DNA of 64,000 nt from Triticum aestivum (taxonomy: Eukaryota > Streptophyta > Magnoliopsida > Poales > Poaceae): assembly GCF_018294505.1 (NCBI RefSeq), contig NC_057802.1, positions 314,082,209 to 314,146,208 of the forward strand. Direction: 5' to 3'. The translations under genes and the position numbers were made by a program. Shown piece by piece: positions 11,572 through 23,999 of this stretch. The stretch's first letter is position 1; each line of letters begins with the position of its first letter. A model generated the notes under the pieces. That model had not been told where the DNA came from and did not search any database. It saw only the letters and a program-made list of their open reading frames with translations.

Positions 11572-13053
11572 TGATACGTCTCCATCGTATCTACTTTTCC
11601 AAACTCGTTTGCCCTTGTTTTGGACTCTAATTTGCATGATTTGAATGGAACTAACCCGAACTGGCGCTGTTTTTAGCAGAATTGCCATGGTGTTATTTTT
11701 ATGTAGAAATAAAAGTTCTCGGATTGACCTGAAAATTTACGGAGAATATTTCTGGAATATATAAAATATACTGGCGGAAAAAGATACCAGAGGGGGCCAC
11801 CCATGGGCCAAAAGCCGAGGGGCGCGCCTACNNNNNNNNNNNNNNNNNNNNNNNNNNNNNNNNNNNNNNNNNNNNNNNNNNNNNNNNNNNNNNNNNNNNN
11901 NNNNNNNNNNNNNNNNNNNNNNNNNNNNNNNNNNNNNNNNNNNNNNNNNNNNNNNNNNNNNNNNNNNNNNNNNNNNNNNNCCATATATACCTATTCGCGG
12001 AGAAAAAAACAGAGAGAAGGATTCATCGCGTTTTACGATACAGAGCCACCGCCACCTCTTGTTCTTCATTGGGAGGGCTGATCTGGAGTCCGTTCGGTGC
12101 TCCGGAGGGTGGAATCTGTCGCCATCGTCATCACCAACCTTCCTTCATCGCCAATTCAATGATGCTCACCGCCGGGAGTGAGTAATTCCTTCGTAGGCTT
12201 GCTGGACGGTGATGGGTTGGATGAGATTTATCATGTAATTGAGTTAGTTTTGTTAGGGTTTGATCCCTAGTATCCACTATGTTCTGAGATTGATGTTGCT
12301 ATGATTTTGCCATGCTTAATGCTAGTCACTACGAGTGCCATGATTTCAGATCTGAACCTATTATGTTTTCATGAATATATGTGTGTTCTTGATCCTATCT
12401 TGCAAGTTGTAGACACCTATTACGAGTTATGATCAGCATACCCCAAGGTGACAATAATTGGGATTATTTCCGGTGATTACCGTAATTTGAGGAGTTCATG
12501 TATTCACTATGTGCTAATGCTTTGTTCTGGTTCTCTATTAAAAGGAGGCCTTAATATCCCTTAGTTTCCTTATGGACCCCGGTGCCACGGGAGGGTAGGA
12601 CAAAAGATGCCATGCAAATTCTTTTCCATAAGCATGTATGACTATATACGATATACATGCCTACATTACATTGATGAATTGGAGCTAGTTCTGTGTTACC
12701 CTAGGTTATGACTGTTACATGATGAATATTATCCAACACAATTATCCATCATTGATCCAATGCCTACGAGCTTTTCACATATTGATCTTTGCTAAGTTAC
12801 TTTTGTCGTGCTGCTGTTACAATCACTACAAAACTGTTACTGTTACTTTTGCCACTATTACCATTACTTCCATACTACTTTGCTACTAAAAAATTTGCTG
12901 CAGATATTAAGTCTTTCAGGTGTGGTTGAATTGATAACTCAACTGCTCATACCCGGGAATATTCTTTGGCTCCCCTAGTGTCGAATCAATAAATTTGGGT
13001 TGAATACTCTACCCTCGAAAACTGTTGTGATCCCCTATACTTGTGGGTTATCA
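11572..13053 (+). repeat. 3' LTR of the Sabrina-like Gypsy element
   Basis: It begins TGATACGTCTCC and ends 'cttgtgggttatca', and I recognise it as the Sabrina LTR type. 149 N bases at 11832-11980 hide part of the GC-rich centre. A probable target duplication copy is 'caagc' at 13054-13058; the partner is lost with the 5' half. Confidence 0.8.
11832..11980. other. Assembly gap (N run)
   Basis: 149 undetermined bases inside the Sabrina-like LTR. ORFs drawn across it are artefacts. Confidence 0.99.
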
Positions 13054-13697
13054 CAAGCCTTCTTGAAGGCATTGTCTAGAAGCGGGCATGTTGGTGGTGG
13101 TGTGGCCGACTTGGATTCGATGGTGGTTGTTTGGTGGTGTTCGTTGGGGTTTGGCGGTGGTGCCTTTGGCTCCGCAAGGCGGCCATCCGTTTTCCGCTCG
13201 TGAAGGTGTCCCACGCTTGTTGTTGTGCACGCTGAAGACCCTCTCATGGTTGTTGTTGTGTTGTAGCGAGCCTCGTGCTTTTGGTGATGTGCCGGTTTAT
13301 ATTTGCTTATTGATGGCGCGAGATGCCTCCCCAACTTGCTAATCATTCCAAACTTTTGTGGTGGAGCTCTCAGTCAAGGTTCGTGTTGTCGCACTCATTG
13401 ATTGTGGATTCTCCTGAGTTGCTCCATGGGGTTTGGTATGCACGCCAGTGCGGTGCGTTAGGCTGGTTGCAAAGTCTGGTATTGTGATCCCTCGACAACA
13501 CCCCACATCTACTTGTGTCTTTCATGGTGATGGTTCTTCTGTTTGCTAGCCAGGCGAGCATTGCCCTGGGTGTCCTTTTTTCTTTCTCTCTTCTACTTTT
13601 ATCCTTGCTACTTCTAAGGTTTTCGGTCTGATTTCCCTTATAAATGGGGCCAACTTGTTTAGGTTTTCGATCTGGTTTTCCTTATAAACTGGACTAG
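13054..13697. other. Unclassified repeat-like stretch
   Basis: A G/T-rich segment ('ggtggtggtgtgg') with no domain-bearing ORF. Composition resembles 3' ends of Triticeae LINEs, but I see no tail or duplication that would define one. Confidence 0.3.
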
Positions 13698-13960
13698 NNN
13701 NNNNNNNNNNNNNNNNNNNNNNNNNNNNNNNNNNNNNNNNNNNNNNNNNNNNNNNNNNNNNNNNNNNNNNNNNNNNNNNNNNNNNNNNNNNNNNNNNNNN
13801 NNNNNNNNNNNNNNNNNNNNNNNNNNNNNNNNNNNNNNNNNNNNNNNNNNNNNNNNNNNNNNNNNNNNNNNNNNNNNNNNNNNNNNNNNNNNNNNNNNNN
13901 NNNNNNNNNNNNNNNNNNNNNNNNNNNNNNNNNNNNNNNNNNNNNNNNNNNNNNNNNNNN
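13698..13960. other. Assembly gap (N run)
   Basis: 263 undetermined bases. Sequence continuity across it is unknown. Confidence 0.99.
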
Positions 13961-14618
13961 AAAGACATGGCAAAATGTATTATGCCATATTTAAAAATTG
14001 TTTCTGCAACAGTGTGTTCATGTATGTTTTGCTTCGTTGTAGGTTCCTGGTGTAATCCTATGCTATCTAGACTTGTTGACGAACAAATAAAAATGGAAGC
14101 ATAAAATAGTTGAACAAATTAAAAACTCACCTACTAACACAACTTGAACTTGAGCACCTAAATTTCGTTCATGCTCTAACCGGGAATGCACAACTCCATG
14201 GTCCACTCTCCCAAAACCACAAAAGGATCCGCCTTACACTACATCAGCCATTTACCTTAAGCCTGCTGACCTATCCCTTTCACAGTGGTTGCCATTGCTG
14301 TAAAAAGATGCATGCCAGTAGGGTGAGACTATACCTTTTATTTCTGTTTAAGATTAAAAATCAACTGGTGAGACTGTTTTCCTTTTGTTACTGTTCAAAA
14401 TTGAAAATCCAGTCAGAATTTTGTTAAGACTTAACATTTATACCATGTGAGAATTTGTATGTGCACAAGAATTACAATTATTAGTCTAGAATTACCTCAT
14501 AAATTGCTAGATTATTATCTAACAATCATACATCAACCAATGGCGAGACATCGCATTGTGACAAGTGGCCAATTTATAGTTTAGTTACCCCGTTGCAATG
14601 CACGGTCTCATTTGCTAG
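13961..14618 (+). mobile_element. Helitron, 3' part (5' end not found)
   Basis: The right end reads 'ccgttgcaatgcacgg', a short GC hairpin, then 'tctcatttg' and CTAG at 14615-14618 followed by T. This is the standard grass Helitron 3' end (hairpin about 10 nt before CTRR, inserted before T). No convincing TC-start was found upstream; it may lie in or beyond the N gap. No Rep/helicase coding is visible, so it would be non-autonomous. Confidence 0.55.
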
Positions 14619-14831
14619 TCATTCTTATGCAAATTCCTTTTAAACTCATTCTGCTCCTATGATAGGTCTACAAATCTAGCCATGCCAGCAACTCATGCCA
14701 AACCATGAGGCGAGTACCCAAAATGCCCCTACGTGAATGGTTACAACACTCTCGAAACAGGCTTTTGTCCCGCTTTATATATAAAGCAACAACACCCAAG
14801 TTTCATAATTCACATTTCCGAAATATCAAAA

Positions 14832-16305
14832 GGTCAAATTATGCGAAATACAACATTGAAATATCATTGTTTCACCTATCTCGCTGCACATGGGCAGCGC
14901 ATATAAGAGCACGATACTATCCAGGATCCTAAAGGCATTTCCGATGTTCAAATTATGCAAAATACAACACTAAAATACATCGTATTTACCTATCTCATTG
15001 CACATGAGCGGCACATATAGGAGCACGCGGGGTTCATAATCTGGACAAACGAGCCCAGGCTCATCTCCATCTGCAGGTCCGCTCCCCGCGTCGCCTCCCC
15101 GAGCGAGGCGACCGGGGGCCCATCTCCCCGCCCTCCAGCGCCTTCCCCTCCCGTTCCCCTTCTCCCGCCGCCGCCGGCCTGCGCCACCGGGCCCTGCCCG
15201 CGTGGTGTTGGCGGCGGCGGCGGCCGTCCCTTCCCCGCGCGCGGTGCCACGACTCGGGTGGTGGCGTCCCGCGGTGCTCCTCGGTCAACGGTGATTCCGG
15301 CAGCGGCGGCTGCTCCTGGCGGCGCAGCTCCAGGTGGCCTAGAGGCGGCGGCGCAGCCCCTTGGCACCGCGCCAGCTGGCGCGGTAGATGGTGGCGGCGC
15401 CCTCCCGGCCCAGATCTGGGCCCTTTTGGGCCCCATCTGGGTCTGGGTGGGCCTGACTCGGTCTCGCCTGCGGCGGCTCCGGCGGGGGCGGTGGTGGTGC
15501 GGCTCGTGCGGGGGGTGGTGGAGACGGCGGCACGTCTACTGCAGCTCGGTGACGGGTGCTTCACGAGCCCCTTTTGGGCTCGACCGGGCCTCGAGGGCCT
15601 GGTACGCTCCCCTTGCCGCGTCCGGTCGGTGACCGCCGATGGCGGTGGAGGTTGTCTCCTCCGGCGTGGCTGCCCTCGCTGCCGTTCCTCGTTCCCGGCT
15701 GCTCCCTCTCGTCCTTGTCGGTCTCGCTTCGATGACCACGGTGAGGCGGCGGTGATGATGGCAAGTCCGTGGTGGCGCACGTTCGTGGGTGGCTTGTCGT
15801 CTGGTGGTGCGCGTCGGACCGTTCGGGGTTGTGGGTGTTTGGCGGATGGGAGAAATCTGGGCCGGCTTGCCGGCACCGACGCGGTGACGCCTGTGGGCGC
15901 CATCGTTCCTTCCTGAAGGGCGTCGGGTCTTCCCCTTCCCCACGCCCCTCCGCGTACCGGGGGAAACCCTAGGACCTGTCCGAGCAGCAGCGTCGTCGTC
16001 GTCGTGTTCCTTCCTGAAGGTGCTGCTTGGTATGCGGAGGTTCGAGGTGCCTGGAGCGAGGTGGCACATCTCCGGTGGGCGCAACAGTTTTGGGTTATTA
16101 TCGTTTTCGTCGATCCGACGCTGTGGACATTATTTTCTCTCTTCTTTCTTTTTTGTTTCTTTTGGGCATGCTTGTGCTGTTTGCCCCAGTATTGAACTCT
16201 TTGTTGTATCGGGCGGTTGCTATATCAATATAGCAGGGCGAAAGCCTTTTTCGTACATATAGGAGCACGCTCTATCCGGGATTCAAAAAGCATTCCCGCT
16301 AAATA
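14832..16305. repeat. Tandem duplication of ~113 bp, second copy split by a retro-insertion
   Basis: The unit with 'caaattatgc', 'cacctatct' and 'agagcacg' at 14832-14942 recurs, diverged, from 14945 to 15028. Its remainder ('ctctatccgggattc') continues at 16271 after the insertion at 15029-16254. At 14756 a 'caggcttttgtcccgct' block looks like a minus-strand LINE 3' tail. Confidence 0.6.
15029..16254 (+). mobile_element. Non-LTR retroelement insertion, GC-rich, with 16-bp target duplication
   Basis: It is flanked by perfect 16-bp direct repeats 'acatataggagcacgc' at 15013-15028 and 16255-16270, the hallmark of target-primed reverse transcription. The 3' end reads 'tagcagggcgaaagcc' plus T-rich sequence, a tail type seen at other LINE remnants in the window. 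The body is over 70% GC in its first half. Its long open frames on both strands (15061-16084) show no protein domain and look like compositional artefacts. It could be a truncated LINE or a SINE-like derivative. Confidence 0.65.
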
Positions 16306-16799
16306 ATATGTAACGTATGCCCCCACCTGAATACTACGCAAATGCAGTAGAATGTAGCTATTGTAGTTATACGGTAGATATGCAGTGATGGGTGGGAAGA
16401 GACAACGACGGAGTGTCATACATATTTTTATTTTTCTAGACATGTGATCATTTCATTTTTCTTTCATGACTTTGTGGACATCGTAGATTAGAATAAAGAG
16501 CAGTTAGCTAAAACACAAGCGATGAAATCTCAGTCGTTTTCCTGATCGTGAGATTCATTTGTGATTCGTGTGATTCGAGCTAGAGACAGAATGAGGCGAA
16601 GCAAAGTGACGTAACAACGACAGCAAAGGCGGGCTTGGACTGAACCGGGGGCGGTGAGGATAACTTCGCAGTGGGGGTTCTTGATGACGGATAAGATGGC
16701 CGAGAAGCGGTGATGGATACGACGGTCGCTGAACCGAAGCTGGTAGTTGTTCACTGTGAGTGAGACCGTGAGGGGGTACGACCAATTGAGTTGGGTAGG

Positions 16800-17030
16800 A
16801 CCACAATTAGTTTTGGTTGCTTTGATTTCTTTTTCTTTTCCCCTACTTAGGCATAGCTTAAGTCTTGTATGACTTTGTTCTTTGCCTTTTGATTTCTTCT
16901 TTTGTGTATGTGTTATAGTCAGTTGTGTGCGTCCTAAATATGCAGAGGCTAGGTGTGCACTCATTGTCTTTGTACCCATCTTGATGCTTGATTTTAAGTA
17001 AATAAAATCCATCATTTGTTGAAAAAGAAC
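16800..17030 (+). mobile_element. 5'-truncated LINE, 3' untranslated end
   Basis: It ends 'gcagaggctaggtgtgc', 'cttgatgcttgatttt', 'aataaaatccatc', closely paralleling the 3' end of the LINE at 45965-46072. The left boundary is uncertain. The minus-strand frames overlapping it (16530-17015) have no recognisable domain. Confidence 0.5.
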
Positions 17031-17957
17031 GGTAGTTAGTTAAAGGTTGAAGATGACAAGAGCCCTTGGATTGAAATGTGACGGGCGCTAAAAATCAGTG
17101 GCAGTTTGACAAATCCTCTGTCCATTGTGCTATAGGCATGCCTAATAAAAACATTTTTATTGATAGCTAGCTTTAGTGACTGGAGAGATCATCCATCCAA
17201 CCCTAACCGCCACCCCTCGAGATATTAGTTTACTGATGAGTCATCGCTCCCTCACCTCCGGCGGTGTCGTGAGGTTATGGGAGGCTAAAATTTTCTTTGT
17301 TATTTTAGGGTGTCGTTTTTCGTTCTCTTGGCTATGACGATGACCAAATTGGCTTGCGTAATAATTGTCCTCATTCTTCTTCGACATGTCGGTCTTGCCT
17401 TCGGCTGCCACTGAGATGTAGGTTTGTACCATGTAGATTTGTGGTGCCACATCACGTGGTCTGGTCAACCATGACATGATTTTTCTTCAGCTCGTTGGAC
17501 TTGACGGATCCACATTTTAGGAGCATCAACAATGGATCCTCCCCTTGTGAAGCTCATGGTGGTGCCCCAGCCAATGTCCAAGACTGGTTTTCTGGCTCTA
17601 CCTCAAGCGGCGGACTCTCTTTATTGTAGATTTCAGCATAACTTGTGTTATATTCATGCTGGGGCAGGAATTCAAGAATATCAATTTGAAAAAGCTTATA
17701 TCGGTTTGTTTGGTCTTAATTTCATGTTTGCATTTTATTGTGAGTCTTTGTATGAAAACTATTCCGTGTGTGTTTCAGATGGAATATTTTCTAGTTCTTA
17801 TAATTTGTTCGGTAAACTATGTTTTGTCCAGTTTACCAGTTTGGGATCAACAATTCCATCTAAAAGAAGGAGAAATGGCTCATTTGTTTTACATAATTCC
17901 CAAATCATAGGAATAGGAAAAGTAAGGATTGGGATATCAAGCCCACTCCAATTCTTA
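17031..17957. other. No recognised gene
   Basis: A frame at 17532-18086 starts with ATG but shows no known domain and runs into the adjacent MITE. It may be a decayed gene or LINE fragment. Confidence 0.3.
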
Positions 17958-18377
17958 GGCTTTGTTCGGTTGCCCCCGCCCCCGCGTGGTTCGAGGTCCA
18001 ATCCACATGGGTTCACGGGAATCCACCCCCGTCATGGAATAAACCCAGCCCGCCTATTTATGTGCATTCGGTTAAGGCCAGCGTAGGTTTTCCCTGGTCA
18101 AAACGGCTCCAAACCAAACGGAAAAAAACATCGTCCTGCACCCCGTGGAAGGAATCCTAACTTGATTCTCTCACGCAACGGCGTGACGCCTCTCCACCTT
18201 GTTTCACGCCTTGCATGGATTAGATGGGGAGGGACCAAACGGACTATGTAACACGATGATTAACCGTGATGGAATTAATGAGAAATAATGGGGGTTGGGT
18301 GACAAGCAGGGAATCACCAAAATCATACGTGGATAGAAACCACTCGCGGAATCTTCCCCGAGCAGCCAAGCAAGGCC
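17958..18377. mobile_element. PIF/Harbinger-type MITE (Tourist-like)
   Basis: Imperfect terminal inverted repeats GGCTTTGTTCGGTTGC and, inverted at the right end, GGCCTTGCTTGGCTGC are flanked by the family's 3-bp TTA duplication (17955-17957, 18378-18380). It is 420 bp with no coding. Confidence 0.7.
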
Positions 18378-18380
18378 TTA

Positions 18381-19163
18381 GGAATTTTTCATGAGGTCTC
18401 ACCTAATACTAAGAACCCTTAGGAATTAGATCAACAAGCAAGGGAGGAGGGGAGGAGGACGAGGAAGGGGTGTGGCGGTTGCGGGTGGGTGCTAGGGTTC
18501 GTGCAACTGTGGGCTTTGGTGCAGGTGCGCATGGAGGCGCGGATTGGAGAATCCTCCTCGCATGTTCCCGATGGCTCACCTAGCCAATACCTGCGAGAGA
18601 CGTGCCCACTCGTCATTGGCCAAGAAAAGCAACCATCCGGTGAAAACCAGAATTACCTAAGGTACTTGAGGTGAAGATCAGACGGCTGAGACTTAAAACG
18701 AATAGGATCGGATGGCCAGCGAAGGGCCAATCTGGGGGAGCGCCCAGGAACCAAGCTGGCTGGCAATCTTACAGGTTAGAATATGAACACAATCCTTCCC
18801 TGCAGAAAAAATAGAACACAATCCTTAGGAATCTAGCACCTCTATTCCTACAACACAAATGCTCACCATAGAAAAGAAATCATGTAGGGATCCTTAAAAT
18901 AAGCCATGAAGGTAAACATGTAATAATTCATCTCATCCATATTCAGTACTCCAACAAAGACAAGAAAAGTAAATTTCAAAAAGAAAAACAAGAAAAGTCA
19001 CATAATTTCATCTCATCCATCCTTATTACTCCGACAAAAACATACCATACATGCAATTTTTTGCAATATCATCGACCCTGATCCCATGAACCAATCACTA
19101 TCTTATGTAAGTACCTCATCGAGTTATCGACATGTCAAGATACAAATCAAAGGTTTCTTCCTT
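18381..19163. other. No recognised gene
   Basis: Low-complexity and A/T-rich intergenic sequence. The short frames at 18431-18674 are unsupported. Confidence 0.4.
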
Positions 19164-20995
19164 CTCTAAAACAGGCTTTCGCCCCCCCCCCCCCCCCCCC
19201 GTATAAATAAAAGCACAAACTGAATAAAGTACACGACCGAACGATACAAGGTGATAAGATAGCCCTCTTACAAAGTAGATCCTAGGTTACCCGGACCGCG
19301 AATAAGACAAGCAACTACGCTACCGAAGGAGAACACAAGAGAAACTAAAAACAACCCCACGCAACACCCTAGGACATCTAAGCTCCTAGATAGCGCCCCA
19401 AAGAGGGATAACGGCGCAGAGCGTCGTCGCTGCCTAGCCCCACCGGGCAAGGCTCTTCACCCGGAACTCTGACGCGGAGAGGAGATCCACGATGACGTCT
19501 TCAATAAGAGAACGACGCCCGCAAGCGTCACTGGCGCCAGCGCAAAAACGTGGAGCTTTCGCTCGGCACCCCACCAATGTCACCGAGGCCCCATGGCAAA
19601 TGTGACGTGCCCAGACCCCAGATCTAGACCTGGGCGACGTCCAACAGAGGACGCGCCCGAGCCACCAACCGCTACCCCGCTCGTCGCCCCTACGACCAAG
19701 ATGTGAGCCACCACCGCTGCCATGATGCCCGCCGGAGAGCCAACCAAGCAAACTGCCATCCGGAGCCGCCGCCCCGATATCCATGTCCGAGACCTCACCC
19801 ACCACCCACACCACAGAGTACCAGCCACGGTAGGAAGAGTAGAAGGCCACACCTTCCACTCCTAGCCCGACATGAGTTATGGAGGCTGGGCCGGGGCCAC
19901 CACTGTAGGGGCCCAGCCCTGCGTCCCTAGCCAGTCCCGATGGACTGGGGGAGACACACCCCCTGACTCCCGACGGCCGTCGCCGAACACACTAGCACGA
20001 CGCCATTTCCATGGCCCTCGACTCTGTGTTACTCAACAGTACCGTGAAGTCTCGACCACCACCAACGACGACCGCACCAACGGAGGGCGGGACCTCCCCG
20101 CTCGCGGGCACAACCTGGATCGAGCCCAATCTCACCTACCCGGAGCAGCAACTCCGACACGCCTCGGGCCCCGAGCAAATCCTCCCGAGCACGTGCCCCC
20201 GATCATAGCCACTTCGACGGCATAGACCGAGGAGAAGGGAGGTCGCATCCGCTGCGCTGCACCGCCGACGGGGCACAGCCACCAGTGAGTGTCGCCGCCC
20301 CCACAGACCCGCTCACCCGCGCGCCAGTCAAGCTGGTCACCGCGGCCACACTGCTGGACACACCCGACTGGTGCACACCACCATGTCGTGCCATCACCGG
20401 CGCCTAAAGCCACCGGAGACGAATAGCCCACACCACCACAGCCCGCGTCGCCCATGAGTCGGCAGCAGGACGAGCCCCCGATGCAGATCCGAAAGGTTCA
20501 TCGCCGCCACCCCAAGCACGCACCACCTTCCCGGGACATCCAGCAGCCGCCAGCACAGCCACAGCCACCGAACCTCGTCGGGCCACCACGACCAACCGCC
20601 ACCACCGTCCAGGACCCACAGCGGTCGCCGGCCCCGCGCCACCCATGGCCCGCGCCGACAAATACATCCCGCGCCAGATTTGGTCGCGAGCGGCGGCAAG
20701 CACGCCCCTCCAGCAAGCAGCCCAACGCACCACAGATGCCACCTAATGTCGTCGCCGGGAGGGCACTCGGAGCACCGCCGCGACCCACCAATCACGGTGC
20801 CCTGGCCCGTGGCAGCGGCCCGCACCGGCGCCACACGCGAGGGGATGAAGAGGCCTGCCGCCGCCGCCGTGTGGCAGCGGCGGGGGCGGTAAGTGGGAGG
20901 AAGGCCAGCGACGGCTAGGGTTCCCTCCCCGTCACCTGCGGGGGCGACGCAGGAGGGGTGGGTGGGTCGGGAGGGTCCCGTCGTCGCTCTCAACT
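19164..20995 (-). mobile_element. GC-rich LINE-like element, minus strand
   Basis: The left end 'aacaggctttcgcccc' followed by a run of about 18 C resembles the inverted LINE tail 'gggcgaaagcctt' at 16234-16250. The body is strongly GC-rich, ends near 'gtcgtcgctctcaac' and has only compositional open frames on both strands. I could not find a target duplication, so the right boundary is approximate. Confidence 0.45.
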
Positions 20996-21407
20996 GAATA
21001 ATAATCTCTGTGAGTATGCCTGAAAAATCTGTGGCAATAGTTTTCCATGCAAAAAGACATGTGAACATTCATTCAAGGAGATACAAATCTTCGGTTGTTT
21101 TCTTTACAGACACGCTTTATGATCTATATATAAATGAAAGGAACTTAGCATTGACATACCCATATGCATTCCATCTCATTCATTTATACTGAAAACTTCT
21201 GCCTAGTGACTAGACACGATGGTTTAAGACTGACTATATCCGTATAAATTTTTTCATCAATTTATAGATGAAAAGGGCATCAAAATAAGGTCTATCTCTA
21301 GACACTAACATACAAGATGCAAATAGTCATATAAGAGATGTGGACTGAGTTCGTTGCATGTACTTCATGGTGGGGCGGGCAGGAGCAAACTACAGGTTTG
21401 CAGCTGA

Positions 21408-23999
21408 TCAACGAACAGAGACGTTTTTCATCTTTCCGGACCTGTGCCTGACAAAGAAAGCAGCTAGCATACTTTTGGTGCGGACGGGAGCCTTTTGGAT
21501 TTGACGCCCTCTTGGGTTGTCGAGAGAACTGAATGATGCCAAATGCCTTGCACCAGGCTGATCCTGAAAATGCAAATCAGGCAACCCCAATATATAATCA
21601 AGAGTTTTGTACTTCCTCCGTTCCTAAATATAAGTCTTTGTAGAGATTCCACTAGGAACCACATACGGATGTATACAGATGCATTTTAAGTGTAGATTCA
21701 TTCATTTTGCTCCGTATGTAGTCCATCTAGTGGAATCTCTACAAAGACTTGTATTTAGGAACGGAGGGAGTACACAAGATAGGTTGTCTGTGGAGGGAAA
21801 TAGACAAGTTTTACACCACCAAATGAATTGCAGGCCTTAATACTAAGCACATATTTCATCATATCATGGTTTACCTTCATGCCAATGTTACGCGTAACAA
21901 TGTCCGAGCTGCTCACATTCGACTGCAGACGCTTGGGCAAAGGAGACACGGACAATTCCTTACCTGAAATGTAAGTTGTTTCAGATAAAATGCTTGTTGT
22001 CTGTACACACAGATATAAACTATGCAAAAATCTGCCTAAATAGGTAACTTAGTACCAATCATAAAAGCAAACCACACAACTGGGGCTATAAGCAACAAAA
22101 TAAATTAAATACCTGTAAGGTTGAACCCACCACTGGATGTAGGCTTAGTAGTTTTCGTTTCCCCATGGCTGCAAAAGCAGATGACAACAAATCAAATACC
22201 CCATTTCGGAAGAGTGGAGAAAAATGGACGTGACATACTTACCCCAATTCAGATTGGTGTTCTCCATTGGTTTTGGTGTTCTTCTCTGAAGCCAAGTGCC
22301 AGAAAAGAGTCTTCTCTAATAAGGAAAACATTTTGCATTAGTACACTAAGTATTTGGCATCAAACTTCCAAATGTGCGCACAGAAGCAAGAAAAGGCACC
22401 TGAGGGATAAGGTTTAGGCTTTAAGTCAAACTCGGCGTCTGTTTGCATCTCAGAAAAGGCCTGCATTCTTTTGTTTCCCGCAGCTAGTTCAGAGAAAATT
22501 TAACAAGTTAAATTAGGTGATAATCGTTTCTTGGGCTGAGAAATACATGTTTGTATCACACGTCCTTACTTGGTACGATGTAATGTTTGTGGTGTCTTGT
22601 GGCGTTTCCGATCATCTGCTGCTGCCTAAGGCCTTCTTTATCGGTGTAAGTTTGGCAAGTCAGGACTTGCTGAACATGGAAAGTAAGTGTCACTTGTAAA
22701 TCCTGCAGCTCTATCAGCACAAATTCTCTTGCTAAAATAGTCAGTACCTGGTTCAAGGATGCTACTTTCAGCTCGACAGTTGAGACCTCTGAAACCTGTT
22801 GTTCATACAGGTCTGTCAATTTGTAGGCAACGGTGCCAAGGTGGTCGACCGCGTTGACCAGCGCCCTGACAGCATAATCCTTCAAGTTGTCCAGCACGCT
22901 GATAACAAGAAACATGCGAAAAATGATCAGACAACCTCTCGCTGCATGTTCTACTTCTGTGCAGTGATCACCTAGCAGAAACTTGATGCGGCCTTTTGTT
23001 CTTCCTTATTTACAGAATCCTTGGTTCCTTTTGCAGTGCAGTCAGATGCAGAAGATGGACGCGTCCATTCAACTAAAATTAACAAGGTAACCTTTATTTC
23101 TAAGTCGACCAAGAAATTCTTATTTCTAGGTGGACGATTCTGAGCGTTGATTCTTTATCCAATGGGAATCAAGTAGTTGCACAATTTGGAGTAACTATTT
23201 CTCAGGCGACGGCTTAAAATAGCAGATCTGAATTAAACAATTATGAAAAGTTGTGCAAAGAAATCCAAAATTCCTACAACCTTCACTGCCCATGATTAAT
23301 TCTCTAGTGGTGTCTCCGCATTTAAGCCTCCACACCTGGAGAGTTTTTCTCAATCAATTGTCCTTGATTTGTCTGTTCCTAGTTCGTCGGTAGATGGGTG
23401 CAAATATGCTACTAGCATACTACCGAACCAATCAATGCTTCATAGAAACCCATTGCGCATCATTGGTAGACTCACAACGCCAAAATAGAAGCTGGGCATA
23501 AAGTTTGGTTAAAACATCGGCTGGCAACATCAAGTAAACAATGATTGCTACACATGCAAAGTTGTTGTTACTGCCAAGAAATTGCGACCGAGTTGCTACA
23601 GAATACTGCAGAATTGAGTGGTAGAACTGGGACTCGCAGTGGAGACAAGAATAGCTCACATATGCTTCTGCTCGCTGTGGAGGTACGACTTCTCGCAGTA
23701 CTCCGCGGCGGAGTAGAGCTGTGGGCGCAGGTTCTTGAGCTCCTGCACGCGCGACAGACGCAAGTCACTTACCGCCAACCTAAACAAAGGGAGCGCAAAA
23801 CGCGGATCTGTCGGCGCGCCGATAGAGGCGAAAGCCAAGTCGGGTAGCGGCGGGATCTCCAGGATCCTGGCCGGCGGCGTACCTGGAGCGCCTTGACGAA
23901 GCTCTTGCTCCGCTCCATGGACGCCTCGTCGAAGGTGGTGGGAGCAGGGCGGGCGGGGTCGGGCCCGGGCACCCACGAGGGCGGCGCCTGCAGCTGCAT
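21408..23999 (-). CDS. ABIL: ABIL protein (Abi-like subunit of the SCAR/WAVE complex)
   Basis: Plant ABIL proteins are the Abi subunit of the SCAR/WAVE complex, which activates ARP2/3-driven actin nucleation and shapes cell morphology. Nine exons: 23883-23999, 23660-23742, 22748-22898, 22570-22669, 22400-22483, 22243-22315, 22113-22168, 21875-21963, 21408-21563. All introns are GT-AG, phases match, and the total is 909 bp, giving 302 aa plus stop, the usual family length. ATG 23999 is the first in-frame ATG (MQLQAPPSWVPG). The conserved Abi homeodomain-homologous region covers about residues 20-125 (MERSKSFVKALQ, ELKNLRPQLYSAAEYCEKSY, LDNLKDYAVRALVNAVDHLG). Also visible are a variable middle and the conserved plant C-terminus (APVRTKSMLAAFF..HRSGKMKN). 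Like other plant ABILs it lacks an SH3 domain. I see no disabling change. Which ABIL paralogue it is cannot be settled by eye. Confidence 0.93.
21612..21770. mobile_element. Stowaway (Tc1/Mariner) MITE in the last ABIL intron
   Basis: It has terminal inverted repeats 'cttcctccgttcctaaat' and, at the right, 'atttaggaacggagggag', flanked by TA (21610-21611, 21771-21772). It is 159 bp and lies about 50 bases from the acceptor of the last exon. No coding. Confidence 0.93.

Noticed and set aside
11673..12081. Frames running through N bases
   Set aside because: Assembly-gap artefacts; the same holds for 13546-13973.
15061..16084. Pro/Arg/Gly-rich open frames up to 280 aa on both strands
   Set aside because: Extreme GC content suppresses stop codons. 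The frames overlap on both strands and lie inside a retro-insertion; no domain seen.
16530..17015. 161-aa minus-strand frame
   Set aside because: Overlaps the LINE 3' end and lacks any recognisable domain; the part upstream of the LINE end may be a gene scrap, but I cannot support it.
19434..21068. Frames of 100-224 aa on both strands
   Set aside because: GC-driven open frames in the LINE-like element; no domain or codon evidence.
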